Positions 17,262 to 30,878 are shown, counted from the first letter of the stretch. The stretch: 64,000 bases of DNA from Heloderma charlesbogerti (GCA_026122225.1 JANEZZ010002244.1:241001-305000), one strand, 5' to 3'. Notes: generated by a model not told the origin, from the sequence alone. Numbers and translations: made by a program.

Positions 17262-20200
17262 TGCCTGGAGGTTCCTACTTTCGTTTGCAACTCCCTCCTT
17301 CCTCTCCAACTAAGGGTGCGCAAAACCTCTCTTCTCTCCTGATTGGCCAACTCCGCTCATCAATCCCAGGTATTGTGAAGCGCATTGACATCGCTTTTGA
17401 CAAACAGGCTTGTTCAGGAGTAGCAACTTTTTATATACACAAACATATAAAATATATAATTTTTCGGTTCGAAAATATTCCAGAAGCCTCTTTTCTGTAG
17501 CTCTTTTATGGAGATAAAGAAATAGATGTTATTCCTGTTCTATGTTTTACTTCTTTCTTTTGATGGCGGTGATGGGTTCCTGGCGATCAAGACCTTTGAA
17601 CAACACTGAACAACTTTTTAAGGGGCTTGACCAAGGAAGTCCTTTTGTGACCTGCTCCTTTTCAATTTGCGAATCCTCCTTGTTTTGTCTCTGAGGCTCT
17701 CCAAAACTCTTACGCTGATTACATTAGATTTTGCTTTAAAACAACAGGCGTGCTTTCTGTGGGAAAACGACTGTAACGTTTCATCATTTTTTTTTGTTTT
17801 TCTGAAAAAAAAAAGTAGCACCCATCAAAAGGCAGGTGGGTGAGAGCGCTTAACTTTCTGCTTTTTGTGTGTGTAGTACTGTTGTTGTCTTTCCTTCCAC
17901 CCTCACTTTGTTTCTTGTTTTTTTCTCTCTTTAATATGCCATTTCTTTAATTCAAGTTTTTTTTTTAAAAAAAAAAACCTGTAAATTTTCTGAAAGTTGC
18001 TTTTGTCTCTTCTATACTGCATGGAGTTCTCGGATCCTGGGGTTTTATAATGTATTTGAAATCCTCGCTAGATAGGAGCAATATAAATTTTCTGATGCTC
18101 AACCCTTTTCTAGTTCACAAATCAGTCACCCTTGTCACATTTATTGAAATTCCTCAACTTGCCACACCAGGACGGTGGAAAAAGCAGGCGGCGCCTTTGT
18201 TGCTGACCAAGCTTGTGATCGCCAGAGAAAATTTACTTACCTTCAGATGAGTGAGCAGAAAAAGAAATAACACTCCCTTTGATTTAGTTAGGAAAATGCA
18301 GACATTTGGATTCAGTGCAAACATACAACACTTGCTTGTTTTCTAGATGCAACCCCTCGATTAACCTGCCTTTCCCCAACTCAAGCCTATTGAAAAACTG
18401 CGGATAGTTCTTCTTTGTTCCTGTTCAAAGAGCCATTGACTATATATTAAAATGATTGTCGAGATGTAGAAGTATGGTACTTTAAAAGAGACCATCTTTG
18501 TGACTCAATCAATTAAGCAAAGTAACTTGGCTATGTTGTTCTCCCTGATGCCCGGGTATTCATTTAGTGTTAAGAGGCTGCATTTACTGGGAATATAGTT
18601 TTAAAATATGGTACATTTGCTTGGACCAATGGTTTTCTAATATCCAGAAGTTGGGAGAAGGAAAAGGGGGAGGGGGAGATAAAAGTCAACAAAAAATCAG
18701 AATCCTTTGTGATTTGAACCTTTTGTCCACCTTATATGTGACTTCATTTGGCTTTCCCAAAAATCTCAGAATCCCCCCCAAATCCCCCCCACACCCCATT
18801 TCCTATTTAAAGGCATTGGGAACCAATTCCCTTGTCAGATACAGGTGCGTGATATAATATTCCATATTTCAAAGCTGCATATTTTAAGGAAATGGGTGGA
18901 GGTCACCTAACAAACTAATTTGATTTTTCAAAATATTCCTCTTTCCTATCATTCTCTGTGCAATGAATGCTGTATATGAGATTTCCGTGTATATCCAATA
19001 CAAGAACAAAGGCTATCTGAACAGTTCGATCAGCACGGCTTCATGGTTTGTTTTTACTATTAGCAGCACTGTTTGGGAGAAAGACTTGCCATAAAATACA
19101 ATAAAATAAAAATCTCCAGGGTCCTAAAGCAACAGGTTTGAAGCAACTCATCTCAAAAAGAAATATGTCTGAGCATGCATGTGTAGCACTTGGTGTGAGA
19201 GACGAGGTGTTGCTCTTTCGCTCGAGTGTGCCTAATACCAGAGCCAGGGGCGAAAACCTCGGGAAGATTTTATCCCACAGAGAAATCTACACTTACTTGG
19301 GCATAGCAAAAGGCAGCAGATTCGCTTCCCCAAATGTAGACCAACACTTGCCCCAGGAATTCCCAATCATGGAAGGTTATGGTCGAAAGATTATTTATTT
19401 ATTTATTTATTTCGGGTAGGAGTATGTGCAAATATACAGTCCATTTGTGAGTGTGCGCCCTGCGTGCACAAGTGTTGTGGGGTGTAGAAGTTATCAAGTG
19501 GGATTTGCGGCATGCTCTCTGCAGGAAACGAAAGCTGCTCCAGTTCAAAGCCACATGCACCAACGCGACATATAAGCCATTAAAATATCATCCCGACGGT
19601 TCATTTCTGCTTCATCATACATTTCCCAACTGCTCCCAGAAAGCGAGAAAAAGAAGAAATGAAGGATGACCGCCTCGATGGAATCGCCGAAGAGGTGTTC
19701 TTATTTTGTTTGATCCAACCGCTGCCCCCTCCCCACTCCCCACTCCCCTCCCTCTGTCTTTCTCACTTTTATCTTTTTTGTTGCTGTTGCTGCCAGTTCT
19801 GGCTTGGTAGGCAGAAATGAGGGGATGTCTACTTCAACAGGTGGAGTGGGGTAAGTAACTGAGGTGGGGAACAAGGGACGGAGTGGGAGTAAAATTGGGA
19901 AATACGGCTTCCCTTCAGCCACCGTCAGGCCAAGCGGGAGAACACCATTTCACGTCGAGGAGGCTTGGTAGGTGAGGGTGTGAACCTAAGGAGCGACCCT
20001 CTCCACGCACGCACACACTGGAGAAGTGATTTGGTAGCTCTTTAGACTTGGCCTGCCTTCCTCCACGGGAGGGAGGTAAGACTGCTCATGGTGCCACAGC
20101 CAAAGCGGGGGAGCCTTTTCCCTTCCCGGACCTGGAGGTCCCAAGGCCAGGAGATCAGGACGTTTGTGGTTAAGGTGTTTCTCACGCTGCCGCTGGGGAC

Positions 20201-21701
20201 GGGCGCCCTATTTTTGATCACTCCAGGAGGGCAGGCGGAGAAACCAGACCGTTGTTGCGTGAAAACTGCGGCAGCCGCGGAACAGAGGAAACAGAGACGG
20301 TAGAACATAAAAGCCCGTATCCTAAGCAGATAACGCTCCCCCTTGCGCGCCGTAGAGAAGTGCGGTTATCGCGATCTACCTCCACTGCACCCTTCCAAGG
20401 GTAATAGATGAGCTTTGCTTTGGGAAACCGAGAAGCTGTGATTGGGCAGTCCGAGTCTTGCCCTTTGGGAACTTGGCACCAGCTCCTCTCAGTCTCTCTC
20501 TTTCTCTCTCTGTCTCTCCCGCTCAGTTCAGAAGGAGTTAACCCCGTCTGTGAGTAATGGTTTAGCGGCCAAGACCTTGTAGCTTTTCACAATGGAACTT
20601 TCCAATCCCACCTCCATCGGGAGCTTTACTTAACCGAGCTGATTCCCCACCACCAACGCATACACACGATGCCGCCACTGCCATTTAACTCCCTGTTCCT
20701 TTGACTCGGGCAAAGAGATTTACAAACTTGCACGAGCCTTCCAAAAATGCAGCAACCATCCCCTCCAAATCCCTAGTTGATTAATTCGCATAGCTATAAA
20801 ATCTATGAAGTCTGGGCCAGAAGAAGGAGAACGACAGAACTTTTGGTGACCGAAGTCTTAAAGGGCACCGGGAAGGATTCCCGTAAAGCCACCCCTCACC
20901 CCTTCACCACACACACTTTCAACCCAGTCCCCCCTCGGGGTCTCGCTATTCCTTCCAGCCGAGAGAGAGGTGAAGCCCGCTTCATTTCTTTGGCTACTGT
21001 TGATCATGTAGTTAATCAGTTTGGATAAGTGTTGAAGGCTTGAGCTCTTGAAGTGGCCGGCTTTGGAAACACCCTGGAGGTTGACCTCTGACCTGCGACC
21101 GGGAACATGTGCCAGGCCCACAGTGTCCAGCACAATGACTCAAGTGTGCAACCTTGGGAAGGGGGGTGGCCATTGGGGTCGCCCTTTCGTTGCAGACACT
21201 AGTCCTACCTGATTTCCAAACTTGTCTCCGAGGAAGTAGCTGCCGGAGGCTCCCCACAAACTGTTTGCAGAGCTCTTGAAATAGGAGTCCATGGGCCTTG
21301 CCTTCGCTCCTCTACAAGAGTAATAGGGATTTGAGACTACCTTGACTCCTCTGTGTTCATGGTCTGTGAGCTTTTAACAAGGTATTATTTATATCTTCAA
21401 AAGAACACATCGTATTGATAGGAGATGGATTAATTGCAGCTTCCCTAATGGTAACCAAGACTATATGAGGCTGAAATATTTCATCACATGTTCCCCAAAT
21501 TTTTCACGGTAGGTCGGCTGAGTCTGTAACAGATTTGCCAGAAGTTTATTAGAATGGCCGGCTGCGTGAAGGGTTGGGTTACAAACAACTATTTGCTTAT
21601 TGCCAAACTATTTTTAGAGGAAACAGAGGTAGGCTATATGGCCTGCAACAGAAGTCAAACATCTTCTGGATGTAAATACACACACCCACCCCAAGAGATA
21701 T

Positions 21702-21733
<32 letters not shown>

Positions 21734-24700
21734 AATCTATCTATGAAAGTGTGTTTTAAACTTGAAATAGGACAAGATAAGTGTTAATACAGGAGGCAAG
21801 GACATATTTGGCCATTTTTCATTCAAGGACTAAAGCACTTTAACACTTCCCCTCCCCTCCCCTCTTTTTAAGCCACCAAATGCATTATTTTCTCACTACT
21901 CCAATGCTAATTATAATATTGAATTGTATTTGATGTTTGGTCAAATAAAACACATCTTTATGGCTTTCCAGCTTCTACCCTTCCCACCCCAAGGTGAACT
22001 GTCTTTTAAATAAATAAATATCCCAGGTCCCAAATAACTGATATCCTCTACATTGAATAATGTCAGGTTGGGGAGTTTTAGATCAAGCCCCTTCTTACAC
22101 AGTAACATCCTCCAGAGTTGTTGTTGTTGTTGTTGTTGTTGTTGCTGTTGTTGATGATGTTATTGTTGTTATTTCAGTCTCATTTATAATATTTCCTATT
22201 TAGCATTGTTGCTGTTTTTAACTAGAGTGCACATGGACACCCTGATTGACTTCACATATATGGTTCTTATATAATGACATAAGATATAAATCCATCTCTC
22301 CCTCACTTTCAGATACATATTCCATATCCAGAAAGAGCTCCTGCTGCAACAATGTTCAGTCATGAAGTAATGTACTACTGCTATTATTGGTACCAGACTT
22401 ATGGTCACTATTGCATGTTATTACTGACTATTCACATTTACCACTACTAGCAAAAGTCATGGGTTGCATTTGTTGTTATTTGTAAAGACACCTTTTAAGT
22501 CTCTATATCTGCAATGAGAGCTGCTCTGTCTGGCACAGCCAGGCCATTGGTTCTCCCCTTTGTAAAGCAGAGACAGGAGGTGCAAAAGTGGCATCTTTAA
22601 AGCATTTCATCCCTCTGCAAAAGTGGCATCTTTAAAGCCTTTCATCCCTCGTGATTTAAACCTGAGAGAGCATCTTTGGTTCCAGGAGTTTCGCAAATGC
22701 AACCAGGTTTAATATTGGATCCAAAAAGTCCATGAACAATGTAGCCAAGTCGGTGGTAACTTTTCTCAATTCTCTGCCAGGAGGTGTGTGTCAGATCAAA
22801 GCAGAATGGGGAAAATCTCCTTTCCTATCTCTTTCTCTAAATCAACCCTAGGGCTGCTGTAAAATATGCATAAACTTTTGAAATGTTTTATTGTAAACAG
22901 GTTCTCCCTTCCCTCCCTCCTCCCTCCTTTATTTCTGCCATATTTCGTAGACACGAAGATTGAGTTCCAAAACATTGTGAGGCTTTTCTTCTGGGTGGGG
23001 GGAAAAGATTTCATGCCATTCTCAAATTATTTATCACTCGCATATAAACCAGATGCTTTTTTTTTAACCTGTCACTCCTCTTTCTTGAACAGGAACCAAA
23101 ACAGAAAATAAGGCACAAGGTTCCCCTTGTAATGAGGAAAAGAAAACGACTCTACAGAAACCTTCTGGAACACTCAAGTAAGTTAAAATACGACTTTTAA
23201 AAAAGCCCAGTAACAATACAGGATCCCCACCCTTAGTGTTTAACTTGCTTGCATAAACACAAATCAGCCACATAAGGCCCCACCAGCAACTGCTTAATCC
23301 TGCTCTATGCCTATTCATTTGGAGGTTCTAGAATTAATATTTGACGACTCTCTCATTGAAACAACAACCCCTGACCCTCTGTGATTGCACTGTTACATTA
23401 TTCTATGACATATTCATCTTGCATTCATTTACAGACGATTTGATTGGAATGAGGTTTGACATGTATTGGATCCTATTAAAGAAGAAGACTTTGATCTTGG
23501 TGATGGGCTTTACATGATATGTATCATCCTTACCAGTATACCAGCCTTCCACAATGTGGTAGCTATCCAGCTTCCACTATGTGAGGACTTAAGTGGGGGC
23601 ATTGATTGACATCTTATCTGACAGGAATACCTTAATCTGGAGGCAGTGGATTAAGCATTCCATTTGAAATAAGCATTTGATTGGGTTGATCTCCTTGGGT
23701 ACTTCAGGTTTTAAACTGGTAGAAGGAAGATGACTTGAAGGTACCTTACTTTCACAACTACCTTTACCTATCCCTTAATATGTTAACTTTGCTGGCACCG
23801 TAGCTCACATAGATATAAAGTTATCTGCCATTAATAAAAGGGAGGCAAAATGAAAAGTGAATAAAGGAGAAAATGATGTAGACTTCTCTCTTTTCTTTCA
23901 ATATTTCCTGCAACATTTTCCTAACCAATACCTCCCTCTGTAGAAGGGTGGATCCACATTTCATTCTCATATTATCTTCCTGCCTTTCTGGGTGGCTCTT
24001 TTTTTTTTTATTCCTGCAAATCCATCACCCATCACATTCCTTCCTTTCCTTAAAGTCTTCTGATTGTCTAAACACTCAAGAGGTGATCAGGAAGTACGGA
24101 TTTCCCCCTGTATTATGTTTTTACAGCCCATCATGAACTCAGTTAATCCCCCAGGTAGTTTGGAAATCGTAGGCACAACTCAATATCTTGAAACCAGGTA
24201 TTTCAGCTTAACAAAGCCTCCGATCTGGCTGATATTTTTTTTACTCTCACTTCCCACCTCACCATGTAAAATTAAGACTATAATTTGAGTAGTGGACCCT
24301 GAAGAATTGCGTTGAAAGGTGATTTTAAGGGTGGGTGGGGATTGGATGGAAACTCCTTCTGCACAAGACTTTCCATCTTCATAAGCAGTGGAAACCCTCT
24401 TCGAGAGGGTCAGCGCTTCCCTGCACTGATTCATTGACCAGTCAGCGAGACAGACACACCTCGGGAAAAGTTTCTGCGGATCCCAATCGCCCAAAGCATC
24501 CAGCAGTTCAAATTAAAAGCTAAAGGTCAGATTCTGTTAGCAGATAGAGCCTAACCAACCCTGTCAAAGAGATGGGTTTAATGGAAATACACGCGACTAG
24601 TAAGATCAGATGATTTGCCGCGCGTTTCGAACTGGTTTTTTTCCCTTTCTTTATAGGAAAGTGAAGCAAGTGGGCAGTATTCCTCCAGAATAAAATGTTA

Positions 24701-24936
24701 TCGATTTGTTTCAGACCCCTTGTGTGGACTGAGAAAGAGATCCTAAATAGGTAAGAGTTCTACAACTGCCCTGAAGAAGATCAAGCGCAATGTGGAAAAC
24801 AGTGTTACAAAAAAATTACCATTGTTTTTTTTTTAGTGGAAATTAGAGGTCAGCAAAGTTAGACCTTCGAGATCCTCTGAAGGAAGGGTTTAGATCCTTC
24901 ACTGTAGTATAGAAAATAAGGTATTTTGAAAATAAG
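17262..24936. other. ZIC1-ZIC4 intergenic region, proximal half
   Basis: Non-coding. No interspersed repeat was recognised here; there are only simple repeats, such as TTTA 19390-19411, TGTC/TATC 21701-21744 and TTG 22117-22170, plus one 35-bp tandem duplication at 22581-22650. Low-repeat, moderately GC-rich sequence at about 20330-20680 could be shared regulatory DNA. Open frames here are under 100 codons and lack family features. Confidence 0.6.
22581..22650. repeat. 35-bp tandem duplication
   Basis: Two adjacent copies (22581-22615 and 22616-22650) of a unit beginning TGCAAAAGTGGCATC and ending TTCATCCCTC. They differ at a single position (GCATTT versus GCCTTT), indicating a recent local duplication. 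Confidence 0.95.
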
Positions 24937-25010
24937 GGGTTGTGTCCAATGTTAGTCCTACTTAGGTTAGACCCACTGAAATGAATGGGACTTAAATTGG
25001 ATACAACCCA
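24937..25010. repeat. PAL-D short palindromic interspersed repeat
   Basis: Begins GGTTGTGTCCAATGTTAG and ends with the near reverse complement TTGGATACAACCC. The middle holds GAAATGAATGGGACTTAA. The same element recurs at 41441-41524, 46254-46332 and 53273-53358. Confidence 0.8.
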
Positions 25011-28000
25011 AGGCGTGCGCGTATCCTCCACAAAACTGATTTTTTGCAAACCAAATTGAATCCCGAACCCAAAGAAAGAATACAGTGGTTTGTGCGTAAA
25101 TGTTAAACACACCTTTTCCAGCTACCGCACAACATGGCCTTAGGCTGCGATCTTGCAGTCACTTAAGCAGACATAATTGCCGCTTGTGTCAATGCAACAG
25201 AGTGCGCACTTAACTGAAGGCAGAATGGATGTTTTCCTGGTTGTTTCTGGGATGTACTTATTTCCTAGGATATACCCAAAACCTGAAATGAAAGAAGGTC
25301 AATTGTCACTCGTTCAACTTTGCAATAGCTGTTATTAGGTACTGTCTAAACTGCCTCTTTCTGTTTGATTAGGAGGCCTTTTCATTCCATAAAGTCTGTT
25401 GGCGACTGCTTGGAAGGGCAAGTGTGTGTGTGTGTGTGTGTTCGTAAGCTATTGACTGGGTCATGGAGTTAATATCATACAGATCTGAAGACCAGTTCAG
25501 AGTGTAGTTACAGAAGCAATCTCAATGAAACCCACTTATCTAGTCCAATGACTTCCATGGGTGGACTTGGCTGCGATGGGAACCGGTCAGGAAATGGCAC
25601 TTAATCCCTCCAATGTTCTCAGTGGAGGAGAAATGGGGTAGTCCCCTTTATTTAAGCGTCTTTCCAGCACTTTAGACAACGGGAACACATTTGCCTGGAC
25701 AGCGAAGAGGAAGGCAACTTCGGTAATTCACGAAACATCCTCAACAGCCAAACATGCAAGAGGTTCTTGTCTCTTCCACCCTTGTGGGGCTGTGGTGGGA
25801 AGGAAATGAAATCAAACCCGACAGAGTTAGCAGCAAAAGAGCCCCACTGCCTTTGGGGATTTTTAGAATCTGCTTCTGGCTAATGGCCATGCTAACGGAA
25901 CTGGGCGTCATTCTTGGAAAGTCCAGCTCTCCTTGTCATCAAGTTCCTCAGCTCCAGTATTTATATTAGAAACGGAATCCCTCCATGAGGGTCATGACAG
26001 TTTTAAAATATGCGGCGGAGTGTCCCTGCCATTCAAATTTGTTTATGTGTGAAACGGTGACCTGTTCTGCCCTTTTTGCTGTTTTATTTACTCAGTGTAG
26101 AACCAGTTTTCCTGGCAAAATGGTTCAATAAATTAAAGACACACAAACACCCCTAGGAGATCAATGGAAAGTGCACAGCAGACAGGTACGAACAGCTTTC
26201 CATATACATTCTCCTGGATAAATGTATAACTTTGTTCAGGTCCTCCTTTTTCTGTTTCCTCCTCCCTCTGGTCATGTGTACAACTCGATCTAGCATCATC
26301 ATCACCCTTCCTTCTCTCTCTCGCGGTCTCTCTTTTCCTCTTCTCTACACACGCACACACACGCACACACACGCAGATATGTCTCCCAAGGTACACAACA
26401 AATGCTAGGAATGAGAGCACTAACTTCACCTAATATAATGAGAGAGACACCATGGGCCATTTCTTTTCCATTGGATTCATGCAAAGAGAGGGGGGAGTGG
26501 GGGGGAACCCCTGTGTAGAACCTCAGGGTTTTAAGTAAGAGCGGATAAAGCCATTAGCGTTTGACAAGAAGCCATGCCAATATTTTAGGATGGCCTAAGC
26601 CAGCCGATGGTTATACACACACACACACACACACACAGTCCCAGATGTTTTCTCCCTTGACTGAGGACTGTCAGGATTGAAGGATGTCAAGTGTGTAGAG
26701 ATGAAGTGGTTGTAAGGAGGGATGAGGAAAACAGCTTTATTTGGAAGTCACACACCCTCAGTACCTTTGTAAGTAACAGCCTACCAGAGTCCTGCTTCCT
26801 ATAACGTTTCTTTCTTGTTGTGATCACCTTCGGAGGCGGTCCGGGATGGGGAAGGAAAAACGTGAAATGTTTTTGACTTCGGGCAAAGAGACTGACAGGG
26901 AAGGTTGCCTTGAACGGCTGGGGAGGGAGGGGTTCTCTACGTAAAACATGTTATGTAAGGATAGTTAGCTAATTACAGCATGTACATGTTTTCAGGTCCT
27001 GGGGGTACAAAAGTGTGTGCGTGTGTGTGTGTGTGTGTTGCTTTCATATAATAATAAATATTGATTTAGCTGCCTTTTATTTTATCCTCAGTATTACAAC
27101 CTGTACAAAAATGGCCAAACAAGAATATAACTCCTGCTATGTTATAAAATATAATGAAATGCCTCTTGTAGAATTATTTGTGTGTGTCCTATATTTTAAG
27201 CTCACGATTCCAAGCCCTTAACTAGAAGTCTATTAGGTGCTAAGATATTTTAAATTGCCAGGCTTTCCCCGATTTTACTGCTTAACCTAAAAATGATTGA
27301 TAATGGCTTTTGTCAAGAATGATTAAGATCCCATGTAAGCAACAACAACAAAAAATTACTTATTAGTTTGAGAATAGTCCCGGAAATTGTAGGAGGTTTT
27401 CTTAGTTCAGTCTCTGGAGATGCTTTAAAAAAAAATAAAAATGTTTCCAGTTCAATGACTGGTATGTGTTTCACACTATAGTCAAATGTTGCTTACATTT
27501 TAAAAAAGAAGTGAAAGCATTATTTGATTTAGGCTTTCTGATTAAAATGCTGTAAGTGTTGTGTGGCTTGGAATAAGGTGCTCACTTTATGAAAGGATCT
27601 GAATTTTGTGGTGATCAGCAAGAGAAATATTTATGCTTGAATCTGAAGTCCTCTTTCCCGTGGGATTTCCCCACCACCACCAGGACCACTACCCTTTCCC
27701 CTTTCGTTTAAAAGGCTTTTCTTTAATACGTGAATGGATACTTCCTTCTTTGGTAAAACTCTTAGGAGGCTGCAGTCCTATAACACTTACCTGAAAGTAA
27801 GTCCCATTAAAGACATTGGAGCTTAATTCTGAGTAGAGAAGTATAGGACTGCAGTATTAATAGCTTGCATAATAACCCAAGGAAACCGAAGTGCTTGCCT
27901 CTGAGATCACTTAAAGCTTATCCTATGCATGTTGAATTCAATAGGATTTACTCTCAAGTGAGGATCTTTAATAACACTGATCTCACTAACGTTGAAGACA

Positions 28001-30399
28001 TTAGCAGAAGTAAGATAACAAAGGCTTTAGATTTTCAGAGCATCACTTCTCATCGTTATTAACCCAGAACAGAAGGTGGAAGAGAAACAGTTTTAAAAGT
28101 ATACCTGGATTTTGCATTTGATTTAGAAATGCTATATGTGTTGGTATGTATTAAAACAAGTGGCCCTTACAAGATTTTATTCAGAAGTGAGAATAAAGGA
28201 TGAAAATATACTCAGAAGTTCAGTCCATTAATTGATTTTTTAAAAGTAGCCCTTCCACCTGATCCTGAATATACTTATTCTAAAGTAATACTTATGTTCA
28301 CGGGTTAGGGTATGCTGGTAAAGGTCGGATTTTGATGTCATCAGGCTAAATGGCGGAGGAAAGAAATATCTTGAATACAGTAAAGTCAGAATCCAGCCTT
28401 CTTTGGAAGGCCAAAGGCTTAAAGAAGAAGAGGAATCCCTAAAATTTATTTTAATCAGGGATACACATATTTGCATGCAGTTTATTTTCCTTTTACCAGA
28501 AGCATCTCATCAGAGTAGTCTAAACGTGGTAATCTAGAGGCTGCTTTACCCCCCCAAAAAAAGAAGAAGGGGGGGGAGTGAAGAAAAAGAAAAAGAAAGA
28601 GAGAGAGAGAGAAAGAGGAGTGGATTGTTATTCCTTTTTACTGAATCTGGGCGATTGCATTTGGGTGGGTGGGAGGGATTTAATACGATGTTTCAGATGC
28701 CCCCAGTACTTCTAGTAAATAAACTTATCAGTTGCAGTGGGCTTCCTAAAAGGTCCTGTAAGATTTAAGTAATTCTGCACTTACTTGCAAGTTTGAATCA
28801 CTTAAAAAAATGGCGCGATCGTGGGAAACAGAGAATGTGGAAGAGCTTAACCCCCGCCCAGACCTCCTTTTCAGACCCGGTTCTCCGGGCCGCCAACAAC
28901 TGTCAGAAATCTAAATACCTACTTGCCCAGCTCTGCTTCTCAGGACGACTTCTGTATGCAAAGCCTGTTTCTTCCTCATTGTACCCATTTCTGTTGGAAG
29001 CGGGGGCCCTGGAGATTTGTGTGTGCTATAAATAATCAACAGTCAAACTGATGGTGGGGTGGGACAGGGGGTTAGGAAGCGTGGGTGGAGGGGGGAATGA
29101 GTGTGCCTGCGTGTTTAGGGGGGAATGGGTCCTTCGGAAGCATCTTGTTGTGGAAGGATCCGGGGGTCTGGGACCATCAGCATCTCCACCTTCCTTAAAA
29201 AATAAAAATAAAGATAGACATCGAGACTTCTGGTCCTGGCAAAAGACTGGCATGGTTAAAAAAAACAAAAACACCCCCCCCCTCCTTCCTACAAGGGTGA
29301 CTCGCAGGCAGAGGAATTTAGGAGACGATTTCAGGAAGTCCCAAAGCGGAGCCCGACTTCCGAGTTCATTCCCAAACTGGGCGACTGTAAGGCAGAGAAG
29401 GCAGACGGAGGAGAGCTTGCAACATCTCGGGATCCTCCCCGGGACAGCCTCTCTCCTCCCTTCCTCCTGCCCTGCGGATCCCTGCGGAGGCTTGGCCTGG
29501 CCACGATTCCCCCCACCCCCTGTCCCCGCAAAGCGGAAGTTTTGAGAAAGTCGCTGTGTGATGCGCTACCTCCCCCCCCCCCACACACACACACACTCCC
29601 GCGCCTTCTCCATCTTTGTTGTTGCTGTTTCAGGCAGGAAGCTGGAAGGAGTTGCGAACTACACTTTTGGTAGCTCCACAATGAGCAGTTCGGTGGCCAA
29701 TCAGGCACTCCGCCCACGAAGCAGACACCGATCTGAGCTCTCCATTAAATCGTCTGCTCATTATGAGGCTTAGTGGGAAAGAGAGAAGCGGGAAGGCATG
29801 GGGGGGCGGGGGGGTGAGTAGAGAGAGAAGAATTCTGTGCGTGTGTGTGTAGACGGTTGTAGGCTGGCAGGAGGACAGAATCCTTTTGAACCAGGATCCG
29901 AGCCATGCGGCGGTCAGAAAACCAGGGCACGTCCAAGCGCCTCACTCTTCTAAGCAGCTGATCCGGGACAACCACAGTGGCCTGGGAAGGGGTGGGAGAA
30001 AGCGATAGCCGACAGACAGACAGACAGACAGCCTCGCCTTCCCACACTCCCAGGAGCTGCCGCCTCCGCCGCTTCCTTGTGGCCTCGCTCCTCCTTTGGC
30101 AGCAACCGCTCATTAGCGCTTAAACGGCGCGGAGGACCCCTTGGCTTGTACCTGGGAGAGTTTCCAGCCGCCCTTAATCTGTCAGTTAAATGCAGATAAA
30201 AACAAAATGCGGGGAGGAAAGGGAAACACCAGACAAACTAGGCGCGCTGGCCGGGGCGGCGGGGAGGAGAGAAGGATCATTTGCAAATTACCCACAAGCG
30301 CAGCGCACGCGCAGATCTCTCTGCATCCTCTTCATTCCCTCCCCGCCCTGTTCCCCCCTTCCTAAATCTTTTCAGACTTCAGCGGGGACCCGTCATCAC
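25011..30399. other. ZIC1-ZIC4 intergenic region, ZIC4-proximal half
   Basis: Non-coding. CA/GT repeats occur at about 25420-25441, 26614-26637 and 27013-27039, and PAL-A-like repeats at 27766-27962. From about 29300 the sequence becomes GC- and CpG-rich, merging into the ZIC4 promoter region, with CCAAT near 29697. Upstream ZIC4 exons may be hidden here but cannot be called. Confidence 0.6.
27766..27962. repeat. PAL-A repeat plus adjacent partial copy
   Basis: 27766-27856 has GGCTGCAGTCCTATAAC, an AGTAAGTCCCATT segment, a TTCTGAGTAGAG segment and the inverted end TATAGGACTGCAGT. 27917-27962 holds another TCCTATGCATGTTGAATTC fragment ending ACTCTCAAGTG, probably a decayed second copy. Confidence 0.7.
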
Positions 30400-30427
30400 T
30401 GACGTCGGCCAGGCTGCTTCGGCCAAT
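30400..30427 (+). promoter_or_regulatory. ZIC4: ZIC4 promoter elements: CRE and CCAAT box
   Basis: TGACGTC at 30400-30406 and CCAAT at 30423-30427, 450-480 bp upstream of the ZIC4 ATG in CpG-rich sequence. A second CCAAT lies near 29697-29701. The pairing of CRE and CCAAT mirrors the ZIC1 promoter at 17243-17261. Function is inferred from motif and position. Confidence 0.5.
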
Positions 30428-30878
30428 CAGCGACGGCCCTGATTGTTTAGCTCTCTGGGGTTGGAGCGGAGTCTATGAAACTCTATTCAGTAGCCTCCCA
30501 GCGTCCTGCTGCTGCATCTCAAAGCGTACGGGATTCCACGTAGGCATTTAAAAAAAAAGGAAGGAAGGACCCCCCCCCCCGCAAATAAAGAAAAGGGAAG
30601 GGGGAGAAAAGAAAGGGGGAAAAAGGGGGGAGGGAAGAGAAGAGAAGCAAGCAGCAGCAGCAAAAACAAAACAAAACAGTCCAGACCAAGGGACAAGGAG
30701 AGGGAGAGGGAGAGGGAGAGGGAGGGGGGGACCTTGGAGGGAGAAAAAAACTTTCAGAAAAGTTTTTCCACCTCTCTCTCTCTCTCTCTCTCGTTACCGC
30801 CTCCCCGCTGTCAGGTGACTTTTTTTTTTTTAGAATTATAGAACCAAGTGAGCTTGGAGGCTTTGGGAGAGCCCAATA
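30428..30878 (+). other. ZIC4: ZIC4 5' leader
   Basis: Sequence between the CCAAT/CRE cluster and the ZIC4 ATG. It is strikingly purine-rich at 30549-30760, with five GGG runs at 30702-30730 that could form a G-quadruplex, followed by a CT repeat at 30773-30792 and a poly-T run. Upstream non-coding ZIC4 exons nearer ZIC1 (known in mammals) could not be recognised here. The transcription start is inferred only. Confidence 0.45.

Noticed and set aside
19390..19411. TTTA array as a SINE tail on the opposite strand
   Set aside because: No SINE body with A and B boxes lies beside it; treated as a simple repeat.
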